Part shown: positions 6,587-13,076 of the stretch, one piece after another
Position numbering within the stretch: position 1 is the first letter of the stretch
Layout: each line of letters opens with the position of its first letter
The notes under the pieces: generated by a model
Told to the model about the DNA's origin: nothing
What the model saw: only the letters and a program-made list of their open reading frames with translations
Databases searched by the model: none
Position numbers and translations under genes: made by a program
DNA from: a virus
Reading direction: 5' to 3' (one strand)
DNA: 43,436 nucleotides
Virus record (IMG/VR): IMGVR_UViG_3300042987_002874
Coordinates: 1-43,436 of that record

Positions 6587-7603
6587 ATGACCTCTTCCAT
6601 GACCACCAAGAAAACTTCTGCGCTTGCATCCAGGGGACTTGATTCCTTCAAGCTTTTTCAAGCTAAAGAGTTTGTTTCTGGGTACCAGAACCTTGTCACA
6701 ATTCAACCTCTCAATAAGTCCAAGACACGAGGTTGGTTCGTGCGGAAGTCAGATCTGGACACTTGCGGATGGAGTGCCACTGAAGATCAGTTTGCTGAAG
6801 GTTCAGTTATCTGGAACTACAAGCAAACTTTTGGTATGGCTCCCAACACTTCAATTGAAGAAGGACTCAATTTTGTTGAGCCTCGAGTTCAAATCCTTTT
6901 ACGTTCTCCCCTCATGGTTGAGGAAACCACAGGGATGAGGCAAACGATTGGCACCTTTGATGATCCAGAGGTAAAGGCCATGTTTGAAAACGACAAGGTT
7001 GCATCTGATCTTGCTAACAGCAAAGGTGAGATGTACAAGCGTAAGTACAGTGTACGCACCAAGTACCTGGTGTACATTCTGACTCAGGACAACAAGCGTG
7101 CTCATAAGATCCCGATGGTGCTTACACTCAAAGGATTGAACGGTACCGACGTTTCCGATAAGGTCAAGTTGTATGAAAAGGAAATGTCCAAGTGCCTGAG
7201 CAAAGCACTGGACTCCGAAGTGCCTCTGGCATTCAACGAAAAGTTTTATGCCACCACGGTGTTTATCCCCGTGCTTGCCAATGAGATGCGCGGTGCCAAC
7301 AACGTTGAGATCTGCGCAATCGAATCCTTTGAGATTCCTGATTACAGCTCCCAGGAAGATGCGGTTGCATCATTGGGTCGTCTTTCGATTCCTGATGAAG
7401 ATCGTGAATCAACTTGGAAGTACCAAGAGATGTTTGAAGATTACATCAATCAACATTCTCGCCAAGATGCGCAGCGTCTTGGTGGTGCTTATGGAATCAA
7501 AGATGGCGTACAGATTCTTCCCGTCTCACGTACCACAGATGCAGTTGATGTGAAAGCATTGCCTGCACGTGATGAGATGACTGGAGAAGATCTCAGCCTT
7601 TGA
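6587..7603 (+). CDS. DUF5895-like protein, probably replication or recombination associated
   Basis: A 338-residue soluble protein. Its layout (an early YQNLVTIQPLNKSKTRGWFVRKSDL block, a GSVIWNYKQTFG block, a long middle with RKYSVRTKYLVYILTQDNKRAHKIPMVL, and a C-terminus ending MTGEDLSL) recalls DUF5895, a family seen in cyanobacterial plasmids and phages. The match is from memory and tentative. Its place after SSB and behind the same type of leader element suggests a DNA metabolism role. A second Met at 6602 is an alternative start. The stop overlaps the convergent gene at 7593 by 11 nt. Confidence 0.5.
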   Translation: MTSSMTTKKTSALASRGLDSFKLFQAKEFVSGYQNLVTIQPLNKSKTRGWFVRKSDLDTCGWSATEDQFAEGSVIWNYKQTFGMAPNTSIEEGLNFVEPRVQILLRSPLMVEETTGMRQTIGTFDDPEVKAMFENDKVASDLANSKGEMYKRKYSVRTKYLVYILTQDNKRAHKIPMVLTLKGLNGTDVSDKVKLYEKEMSKCLSKALDSEVPLAFNEKFYATTVFIPVLANEMRGANNVEICAIESFEIPDYSSQEDAVASLGRLSIPDEDRESTWKYQEMFEDYINQHSRQDAQRLGGAYGIKDGVQILPVSRTTDAVDVKALPARDEMTGEDLSL

Positions 7604-7814
7604 GTCGGTTGAGGATGTCACGGTCAACTTGATTACTCATCAAGTCCATGGCATCCTTTACTAATCCTTTGATAGCAACCTGACGCATCGTGGCAATCTT
7701 CGTTAAGAGGGTTGCCATTTCTTTTAACTCACTAATCGAATTACATTCGTTAATGGACCGTATCATCTTCTCTTGCCAGAAGGCTTCTTCTGGACCCATT
7801 TCAAACTTCAACAT
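7593..7814 (-). CDS. Small conserved helical protein
   Basis: A 73-residue protein beginning MLKFEMGPEEAFWQEKMIRSI, then ELKEMATLLTKIATMRQVAIKG. I recall near-identical short proteins in cyanobacteria and cyanophages, but no function. ATG 7814 is chosen over a TTG at 7832. It converges on the preceding gene with an 11-nt overlap. CTACT...AGTAG (7839-7854) forms a small inverted repeat in its upstream region. Confidence 0.6.
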   Translation of the reverse strand: MLKFEMGPEEAFWQEKMIRSINECNSISELKEMATLLTKIATMRQVAIKGLVKDAMDLMSNQVDRDILNRLKG

Positions 7815-7894
7815 GGGATTTAAATGTTTCAAAGTATTCTACTTGCAACAGTAGACTTGACTTAAAGTTTCCATTTGTGTTAAGGATTCCACAC

Positions 7895-8086
7895 ATGAAA
7901 CCAGAAAAGAAAGCTGCTATTAAAGTGGGTGGTACCACGGCACTGGTCACTGGTGCCCTGGCGCTACTTTTACCATCTCCCGCAGCCTGGGCTGCCGTGA
8001 TCTATGGATCGTATAGGATGGCTAAGGGGGCGTACCAGAAAGCCAAGGAGGACCAGGCCCAACAGGACTACTGGCGCAACCACTAA
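7895..8086 (+). CDS. Small membrane-associated protein
   Basis: A 63-residue protein. A lysine-rich N-terminus (MKPEKKAAIKVGG) is followed by a hydrophobic stretch (TALVTGALALLLPSPAAWAAVIYG) that is long enough to span the membrane, then a charged tail (KAKEDQAQQDYWRNH). An AAGGA sequence about 10 nt upstream supports ATG 7895. The function is unknown, and a cell-envelope or lysis accessory role is possible. Confidence 0.55.
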   Translation: MKPEKKAAIKVGGTTALVTGALALLLPSPAAWAAVIYGSYRMAKGAYQKAKEDQAQQDYWRNH

Positions 8087-8104
8087 TTCAACTCAATCCA
8101 ACTC

Positions 8105-9046
8105 ATGTCAACTCAAACCCAGCTCGAACTCAACGCGGCGCAAGCAGCGATCTACACGCGGTCAAACATCCGGCGTGCGTTCCAAGATTTTGATGACACT
8201 GAAGTCGCCGGCATTTATCTGCGAGATGATGATTGCCTTGTGGTGCGTCGCGATGGTAGCGAGCAGACTTACAACAGGGAACTAATCAAGGTTGCCTTTA
8301 CCAACTACACTCACCGTCTCAAAGATTTCTTTTCCTATCTTGGCTCTAACTATCGTGGCCCTAGTGTATGGCACAACAATGCTTACATTCTTTTTAAGGG
8401 CTGGAACTACACGCACGCACTCGGACACCTGACATCGAATGCAAAACTCCAGGCGCATTGGGCTGACAAATTTATACATGTATCAGACACCAACAAAGTC
8501 CTCCACCTTCTCCAGTCTGACCAAACGGATCTTGGACATCTGGTTGCACCAGACGGATTGCGGCTTCCGAATCGGCCCATTGACCTTGACAGCGACATGG
8601 AAGCTGACCAGTCCACACCTGTCGTGGGTGAACCTTGGTGTTCGTGTGGGTCGTATCAGCGTCAGCTCAGCAACGTATCTGACTTTGCGTCCGAGATCCA
8701 AGGATTCAAGCCCTGGTGCATCCACCTGAGCTGGTTCAACAAGTACCGTGAGCTGCTGTGCAAACGCACTGAAGCACGGAATGCTAGTCCCAGTGGTACA
8801 CCTGAGAAGTGTGTGGCCTGGTGGTATGCACCGCCGGTTGATCACATCAGTGATGGTCGCTTCGTATTGTTGTATACCAACTCAGGAGCACAGGCTCCAT
8901 TGACCCATTGGCGTACCTACAAGCCTAAGGATGTATTTACACAACATGATGCATGGGATTTGTTCTTTAATATGTGTGATGTAGGTTATGTGCCTTTTCC
9001 AGGGGTAGCACTTCCTCAGTTAAAGTCAGCCATTAAAAAACAATGA
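8105..9046 (+). CDS. SWIM zinc-finger-type protein; 3' end remade by a homing element
   Basis: A 313-residue protein with a C-x-C...C-x-H arrangement at Cys179, Cys181, Cys205 and His207 (WCSCGSYQRQL, then KPWCIHLSW), the SWIM metal-binding pattern used for nucleic-acid or protein contacts. No catalytic domain is recognised. The last 20 residues (GYVPFPGVALPQLKSAIKKQ) recur at the end of the next gene with nearly every codon changed. This suggests that the present 3' end arrived with the inserted endonuclease gene. The stop overlaps the next ATG (ATGA). Confidence 0.6.
   Translation: MSTQTQLELNAAQAAIYTRSNIRRAFQDFDDTEVAGIYLRDDDCLVVRRDGSEQTYNRELIKVAFTNYTHRLKDFFSYLGSNYRGPSVWHNNAYILFKGWNYTHALGHLTSNAKLQAHWADKFIHVSDTNKVLHLLQSDQTDLGHLVAPDGLRLPNRPIDLDSDMEADQSTPVVGEPWCSCGSYQRQLSNVSDFASEIQGFKPWCIHLSWFNKYRELLCKRTEARNASPSGTPEKCVAWWYAPPVDHISDGRFVLLYTNSGAQAPLTHWRTYKPKDVFTQHDAWDLFFNMCDVGYVPFPGVALPQLKSAIKKQ
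8984..9046 (+). repeat. Recoded duplicate of a gene 3' end, copy 1
   Basis: Encodes GYVPFPGVALPQLKSAIKKQ plus stop. Copy 2 lies at 9589-9651. Of the 20 residues, 18 are identical, yet almost every codon differs at the third base, and the two flank the HNH/AP2 gene. See copy 2 and the finding on the homing element. Confidence 0.85.
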
Positions 9047-9651
9047 CAAAACCAAAACCTCTTCCTCCGTTAAATGAACTTAAAGAAGTCCTAATGATCT
9101 GTGACACTTCCCCGAGTAATCTTCGTTGGATCAAACCAAGAACAAACAGGATTAAACCAGGTGATCCTGCGGGTACTCTTTGTAAAGATGGGTACTACAA
9201 CGTTGGATTAAAAGACGGATCTTTAAAAGGGTATTCGTACTACAAAGCTCATCGTATTGTGTATTACCTTCAAACAGGAATAGATCCTGGATTTTCTTTG
9301 ATCGATCATGTTGAAAACATGAGAGGTTTAGATAGCAAAATTCGTCTTGCAAACAAAAAACAGAATGCTCAGAATTGTAACCCGTATAAACGAAATAATC
9401 AATCAAGTAATTATAAAGGTGTCTCTTGGCATAAACGACAAAAGAAGTGGCTTGCTAATATTACTGTGAACTCAAAACGAATGCATTTAGGTTCTTTTGA
9501 TACAGAAATAGAGGCTGCCCAAAAATACAATGAAGCAGCCCTTGCATTCTTTGGAGAATTTGCTAGGCTAAACAATCTTCAAGAGGCTGGCTACGTTCCA
9601 TTCCCTGGTACTGCATTGCCACAACTCAAGTCTGCTCTTAAGAAGCAATGA
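9043..9651 (+). CDS. HNH homing endonuclease with AP2 DNA-binding domain, fused to a relic C-terminus
   Basis: A 202-residue protein. Residues about 60-115 carry the HNH_3-type pattern (AHRIVYYLQTGIDPG, LIDHVENMRG, IRLANKKQNAQN). Residues about 123-178 form an AP2 domain (NYKGVSWHKRQKKWLANI, HLGSFDTEIEAAQKYNEAA). This HNH-AP2 combination is typical of phage homing endonucleases, which cut an empty target site and copy themselves in by repair. The final 20 residues are not part of either domain and duplicate the end of the upstream SWIM-type protein, so they are probably the original target gene's C-terminus captured in frame. The gene is more AT-rich than its neighbours, a sign of transfer. 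Confidence 0.88.
   Translation: MTKPKPLPPLNELKEVLMICDTSPSNLRWIKPRTNRIKPGDPAGTLCKDGYYNVGLKDGSLKGYSYYKAHRIVYYLQTGIDPGFSLIDHVENMRGLDSKIRLANKKQNAQNCNPYKRNNQSSNYKGVSWHKRQKKWLANITVNSKRMHLGSFDTEIEAAQKYNEAALAFFGEFARLNNLQEAGYVPFPGTALPQLKSALKKQ
9589..9651 (+). repeat. Duplicate of a gene 3' end, copy 2 (probable original)
   Basis: Encodes GYVPFPGTALPQLKSALKKQ plus stop at the end of the endonuclease gene. Its codon use (GGC TAC, CTC AAG, AAG AAG) resembles the surrounding phage genes, while copy 1 at 8984-9046 uses A/T-ending codons like the endonuclease. Copy 2 is therefore the likelier native tail. Confidence 0.8.
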
Positions 9652-9899
9652 CATTTCAAATCAGTGATGGTATTGCATACCTGGGCACTCAATGTCCCAG
9701 TACAACACTTACGATTGAACCCACAAATCCTATGCAACTGAACAACGGCAAGTACACCATGCATCTAGAGGTTGATGAGGAAACTTATTGGGGGCTTGTT
9801 AAGCTTGGTGCAGAAATTAAAACCGACTCTGAAACCTATGCAGAAAACATCCTCTTGGGCCATGTGCAATCCGAACTCGATCGAGAAGCTGCAGATTAA
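9648..9899 (+). CDS. Hypothetical protein
   Basis: An 83-residue acidic protein of unknown function starting with an ATGA overlap on the preceding stop. It probably followed the SWIM-type gene directly before the endonuclease gene arrived. Confidence 0.55.
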   Translation: MTFQISDGIAYLGTQCPSTTLTIEPTNPMQLNNGKYTMHLEVDEETYWGLVKLGAEIKTDSETYAENILLGHVQSELDREAAD

Positions 9900-9924
9900 C
9901 TGCATTGAGGAAGAGGATGGTTCC

Positions 9925-10053
9925 ATGACCATTCACATTGAATGGGATGAAAACCATCCTGATCTCCAGTGGTGGACTAACCTTGGTCCAGAAGGCCAAG
10001 AAACCTTTATGATTGATGCACTCCGACAAGCTTTGGATTGTTATGTCGATTGA
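9925..10053 (+). CDS. Short acidic peptide, hypothetical
   Basis: A 42-residue peptide starting MTIHIEWDENHPDLQWW. The ATG at 9925 has a purine-rich GAGGAAGAGG stretch 6-15 nt upstream that would serve as a ribosome-binding site. The reading frame also extends upstream into the previous gene, where it looks non-coding. It overlaps the next gene by 11 nt. Function unknown. Confidence 0.45.
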   Translation: MTIHIEWDENHPDLQWWTNLGPEGQETFMIDALRQALDCYVD

Positions 10054-10348
10054 GACCTACGGACTTCCCTCTGAACAATATGTGAAGAACTTCACATATA
10101 ATGTCAGGTTTGCTGCCAGGCTTTATCTTGATACCTGCAACATTCTTTCAGCCGAAGGTGCTGGCAATGTTGATTTCAAAACAGTACTTGACATGTATCA
10201 AGAAGCTGTCTATGCAACTAACGATGATTGCCGGAGGTATCAAAAAGCCAACAACCCTGAAGCCATCAAGGATACTGATCTCTTAGGTATCTATCCTTCC
10301 AGGGGGGGAGATGATGGAAGAGATCAAGGCTGTCAGCGCCAAGGTTGA
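10043..10348 (+). CDS. Hypothetical protein ending beyond a seven-G run
   Basis: A 101-residue protein starting MSIETYGLPSEQYVKNF. Up to about residue 86 (DLLGIYPS) it looks like an ordinary helical protein. After a run of seven G (10302-10308) the frame yields a low-complexity tail (RGGDDGRDQGCQRQG), whereas a +1 frame continues as a plausible helical peptide (10311-10430). Frameshifted expression or an upstream ribosome-binding site for the next gene are both possible. Confidence 0.6.
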   Translation: MSIETYGLPSEQYVKNFTYNVRFAARLYLDTCNILSAEGAGNVDFKTVLDMYQEAVYATNDDCRRYQKANNPEAIKDTDLLGIYPSRGGDDGRDQGCQRQG

Positions 10349-10430
10349 AGCTCTTACTGATTACGTCACAGAGCTGGTCAAGGTCACAACCAGGGGTCTT
10401 GAAGGCATTGCCGAAAACCTGGTAGACTAA
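10311..10430 (+). CDS. Short helical peptide overlapping the preceding gene
   Basis: A 39-residue reading frame, MMEEIKAVSAKVEALTDYV followed by ELVKVTTRGLEGIAENLVD, with heptad-like spacing of hydrophobic residues that suggests a short coiled coil. The seven-G run with GGAG directly upstream of ATG 10311 would be a very close Shine-Dalgarno sequence. It could be an independent gene or the frameshifted C-terminus of the gene at 10043. Confidence 0.5.
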   Translation: MMEEIKAVSAKVEALTDYVTELVKVTTRGLEGIAENLVD

Positions 10431-10465
10431 TCACGCCTGCAATAGCGGGTATAGCCCTGAGAGGC

Positions 10466-10493
10466 CGTCCTGGTCATGACGTAAAACTGACCA
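10466..10493 (+). ncRNA. Candidate H-type RNA pseudoknot, copy D
   Basis: Stem 1 is CGTC (10466-10469) with GACG (10478-10481). Stem 2 is a perfect 6-bp TGGTCA (10471-10476) with TGACCA (10488-10493). The third loop is TAAAAC (10482-10487), with single-nucleotide junctions C10470 and T10477. Stem 2 differs from copy C at two positions on each strand with both pairings kept, which is direct covariation. It ends 19 nt before ATG 10513. Confidence 0.65.
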
Positions 10494-10512
10494 CCCATCT
10501 CAATACCACACC

Positions 10513-10626
10513 ATGTTTGAATCGTTGTTTGCCGCCGTACTTCCGGTGATGAAAGATCTTCTTTGGGCAGCAGCAGGTATGCTGCTGACCTATGCCATCA
10601 ACAAAATTCAAACTCAATTCAACTGA
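10513..10626 (+). CDS. 37-residue single-span membrane peptide
   Basis: Reads MFESLFAAVLPVMKDLLWAA, then AGMLLTYAINK and a short polar tail. One predicted transmembrane helix spans most of the peptide. Placed behind pseudoknot copy D and 2 nt before the Gp157-like gene. It could be a small membrane effector or holin-like peptide, and no family is recognised. Confidence 0.5.
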   Translation: MFESLFAAVLPVMKDLLWAAAGMLLTYAINKIQTQFN

Positions 10627-10628
10627 TC

Positions 10629-11342
10629 ATGACCCAACTCACTCAAGCTAAACTCAAAGACCTTAACGTCTTAAAACTCTACGAGCACTATGATGCTCTC
10701 GAAAAGTCTCTGCCTCTTCTCACTCCTGAGTCCCAGGAACTGGCTAAAGCTGAGCTGGAAGCATGTGCCAATCTCCGTTCAGAAAAGATTGATCGCATTT
10801 ATTACGCCATTGCGTCCCATGAGGATGCCTTGGAGCGCATCAAGAAAGAAGGAGAGCACATCACTCAAGCCAAACGTCACCACGAATCCCAACTGCGATC
10901 ACTCAAGGGTCTGTTAAATTATCTACGTCGTGTCCTCCCCATGGACTCGAACAAGATCACCGGTCGCAATTACCAGTTCACCCTTGTTAAAAAGAAAGAA
11001 CTTACAGTCGAGGTCTCATCGGACCCGGAGTTTTGGCACACTACAGAAAGAGAACTTTATTGCATTGAGGAAACAGTCACCACAACCAAGCGAGTTGTAT
11101 TACGATCAATGTCAGGAGAAGTTCTTGACGAAAGAACAGAACCTAAAACAACCACTAAAGTCCTCCCTAACCTCGATGCCATACGCAGCGCCTATCAAGA
11201 AGGTCGGCAACTTCCAACAGGAGTCAAAGTCATCCAGGAATATTCCGTCCGTTCCAAACGAATCTTCTCAGAACCACGAGTGGACTTGGTACCATCCGAG
11301 TATCCAGCAGAGCTTCTACGAGAAGATTCCAGCGCCGATTGA
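10629..11342 (+). CDS. Siphovirus Gp157-like protein
   Basis: A 237-residue protein matching the layout of the phage Gp157 family: an N-terminal region starting LKLYEHYDALEKSL, a long helical central part with regularly spaced charged residues (KIDRIYYAIASHEDALERIK), an LKGLLNYLRRVLPMDSNKI segment, then NYQFTLVKKKELTVEV, the beta segment that follows in this family. The molecular role is poorly known. ATG 10629 is preferred over an in-frame start at 10563, which would lie inside the membrane peptide gene. Confidence 0.7.
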   Translation: MTQLTQAKLKDLNVLKLYEHYDALEKSLPLLTPESQELAKAELEACANLRSEKIDRIYYAIASHEDALERIKKEGEHITQAKRHHESQLRSLKGLLNYLRRVLPMDSNKITGRNYQFTLVKKKELTVEVSSDPEFWHTTERELYCIEETVTTTKRVVLRSMSGEVLDERTEPKTTTKVLPNLDAIRSAYQEGRQLPTGVKVIQEYSVRSKRIFSEPRVDLVPSEYPAELLREDSSAD

Positions 11343-11364
11343 TAGTGATGACGCTCGTATCAAA

Positions 11365-11589
11365 ATGAGCTGTCATGAGCATGCCATCAAAGACTTTGAT
11401 CTCCAACTGGAAATGAATGGTCTACAACTGGACATGCTTAAAGAGAACGGTGAGGTTGTTCCTTACCACGTAGAAGAGTACGGCGATCTTGAGGAAAAGA
11501 AACTCAAGCTCCTCGTTGGTAAACGGTTTCACCAGAATGCATCCAACGCATATTGGTATTACCTCCAGCGGGAGAAAGCTGCTAAGTAA
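11365..11589 (+). CDS. Hypothetical protein
   Basis: A 74-residue charged protein starting MSCHEHAIKDFDLQLEMNG at ATG 11365, 22 nt after the preceding stop. The first half is likely a coiled-coil helix. The frame is open further upstream but overlaps the Gp157-like gene, so the shorter form is chosen. Function unknown. Confidence 0.5.
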   Translation: MSCHEHAIKDFDLQLEMNGLQLDMLKENGEVVPYHVEEYGDLEEKKLKLLVGKRFHQNASNAYWYYLQREKAAK

Positions 11590-11623
11590 ATGCCAGTACA
11601 ATAAGTAAAGCAGTAGGGGTCCC

Positions 11624-11887
11624 ATGGGCGGTGATTCAGTTCTCAATAAGTTGATTGCTGGGTTTACCCAAGATGGGACTCCTCTTTCAGCAACTATTGG
11701 TTCCAAGATGGAGCATGGTGTTGTCATCTTGACAGCAGCCATGCTTGCCAATGAAAACCTTGCATCTTCTATGGATGCAGAAGAAATGGTTGATGCTGCT
11801 ATCAATTACTACAATTTGATTCAACAACGTCTTGGTTACTACCAAGAGCATCAGGCACATTCTTTAGAAAGACTGCTAGGAAATTAA
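11624..11887 (+). CDS. Hypothetical protein
   Basis: An 87-residue protein preceded by AGTAGGGG, a possible ribosome-binding site. It is helical (MEHGVVILTAAMLANENLAS, VDAAINYYNLIQQRL) with no recognised family. Confidence 0.55.
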   Translation: MGGDSVLNKLIAGFTQDGTPLSATIGSKMEHGVVILTAAMLANENLASSMDAEEMVDAAINYYNLIQQRLGYYQEHQAHSLERLLGN

Positions 11888-11923
11888 ATTCCTGCTAAGG
11901 TAAGCAAGTCTTTACTCCTAGAG

Positions 11924-12118
11924 ATGGAACCTATCTCCGTGCCAAAACTCACTGTCTCTTTTGCAGTTGATGTTGAGGTTGAATACAATTCCTTTGGCGG
12001 TAAGACCGCTGATGAAATTGGAGAAGCATTACAAGATGAACTCCATGACCTTCTCTTTGAGCTAGAACAGGTCACTGGTGTCTATACTACCTGCACGTCC
12101 ATTACCTCTTATGACTGA
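11924..12118 (+). CDS. Hypothetical protein
   Basis: A 64-residue acidic protein with a beta-rich start (LTVSFAVDVEVEYNSFGGK) followed by a helix (ADEIGEALQDELHDLLFEL). Its stop overlaps the next start (ATGACTGA). Function unknown. Confidence 0.55.
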   Translation: MEPISVPKLTVSFAVDVEVEYNSFGGKTADEIGEALQDELHDLLFELEQVTGVYTTCTSITSYD

Positions 12119-12407
12119 CGATCTTGCTAAAAAGCTCAAAACTGCCGGAGCTTTTGATACGCCTTGGCTCAAAAAACAACTGCGCAACTGGAACGTTGTT
12201 GCCGAGCAAAAGAAAGCTGACTTTATGGAGCATATGTACCAGTGCTCTGGACGGCAAAACAAGTCGCATCCCATGCATGGTTTGTTTACCGGTCTTTGGC
12301 AAGACTTTTGTATCCGGGAAGCTGGGCCTGTTATGCGCAACCGGTACTTTGAAATGCTAGAAGCAGTCCGGCTGTACGAAAAAGGACAGCTCGAACCTGT
12401 TTCTTAA
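12111..12407 (+). CDS. Hypothetical protein
   Basis: A 98-residue basic protein starting at ATG 12111, overlapping the preceding stop by 8 nt. It contains WLKKQLRNWNVVAEQKKADF and CIREAGPVMRNRYFEMLEAV, probably all helical, with no recognised family. It is the last gene before the terminator at 12436. Confidence 0.6.
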   Translation: MTDDLAKKLKTAGAFDTPWLKKQLRNWNVVAEQKKADFMEHMYQCSGRQNKSHPMHGLFTGLWQDFCIREAGPVMRNRYFEMLEAVRLYEKGQLEPVS

Positions 12408-12435
12408 GGTTTACACTAAACACACTTTTGTTTTA

Positions 12436-12466
12436 GGGCGTGCCACACTAGTGGTACGCCCTTTTT
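12436..12466 (+). terminator. Rho-independent terminator closing the replication region
   Basis: GGGCGTGCCAC (12436-12446) pairs with GTGGTACGCCC (12451-12461), an 11-bp stem with one G-U pair and a 4-nt ACTA loop, followed directly by TTTTT. A textbook intrinsic terminator. Confidence 0.9.
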
Positions 12467-12470
12467 ACTT

Positions 12471-12833
12471 ATGGAAACCACAGAAGAACCCATCGATGCC
12501 ATACAGAGTTGGCAAGACTGGTACCGTAAACATCGTATTGTTGCTCAAATTGACAAGCCTCTTGTGACCAAAGACTCACGCGAAAACATGCACAACACTA
12601 CCAACGCAACCGACATCTTGGAAGACTCTGCTGCTAAGGCAATGTGGATGGAAAAAGCTAAAGAGCATTTTGCGGACACCCTTGCTGAATACCAGTACGA
12701 GCTTTCTGGTAAAGACTTTTATAAAGCCTTCTACCAAGCTGCGCATGAAAACATGGAAGCAGCACGCAAGGAATATGATCGCAGCAAAGAGCTGGTTGAT
12801 ATGCTGCGTTACCACCACCTTGGTCAAGACTGA
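12471..12833 (+). CDS. Hypothetical protein
   Basis: A 120-residue charged, helical protein starting 4 nt after the terminator's T tract. Residues 60-115 look like a long coiled coil (FYKAFYQAAHENMEAARKEY). Overlaps the next gene at ATGTCACG. Function unknown. Because it follows the terminator it probably has its own transcript start or depends on read-through. Confidence 0.6.
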   Translation: METTEEPIDAIQSWQDWYRKHRIVAQIDKPLVTKDSRENMHNTTNATDILEDSAAKAMWMEKAKEHFADTLAEYQYELSGKDFYKAFYQAAHENMEAARKEYDRSKELVDMLRYHHLGQD

Positions 12834-13072
12834 TGTCACGCGCCAAAGATCCGGAATACCCTCAATGGATATGCCATTGCTGTGGTGAAAACTATGGCAC
12901 GTGGTACAAACGTGGTACGTATGTGGGACCACCGCATCACTATGCCACTTACCACCAGGGGTCATGTGGTGTCTGTGGTACTACAGATGTAGCTGTCACA
13001 GAGCCACGAGACTATGGGCATCTAAATGCAAAGTGGAGGACTGAGATAATAAAGAAAGGAAACAAGAATTAA
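12833..13072 (+). CDS. Small zinc-ribbon-like protein
   Basis: A 79-residue protein with two cysteine pairs, ICHCCGENYG near residue 15 and GSCGVCGTTD near residue 47, spaced as a treble-clef or zinc-ribbon metal site. Intervening histidines (PPHHYATYHQG) could also bind metal. No family is recognised. It is placed between an unknown gene and a probable virion gene. Confidence 0.6.
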   Translation: MSRAKDPEYPQWICHCCGENYGTWYKRGTYVGPPHHYATYHQGSCGVCGTTDVAVTEPRDYGHLNAKWRTEIIKKGNKN

Positions 13073-13076
13073 GACA

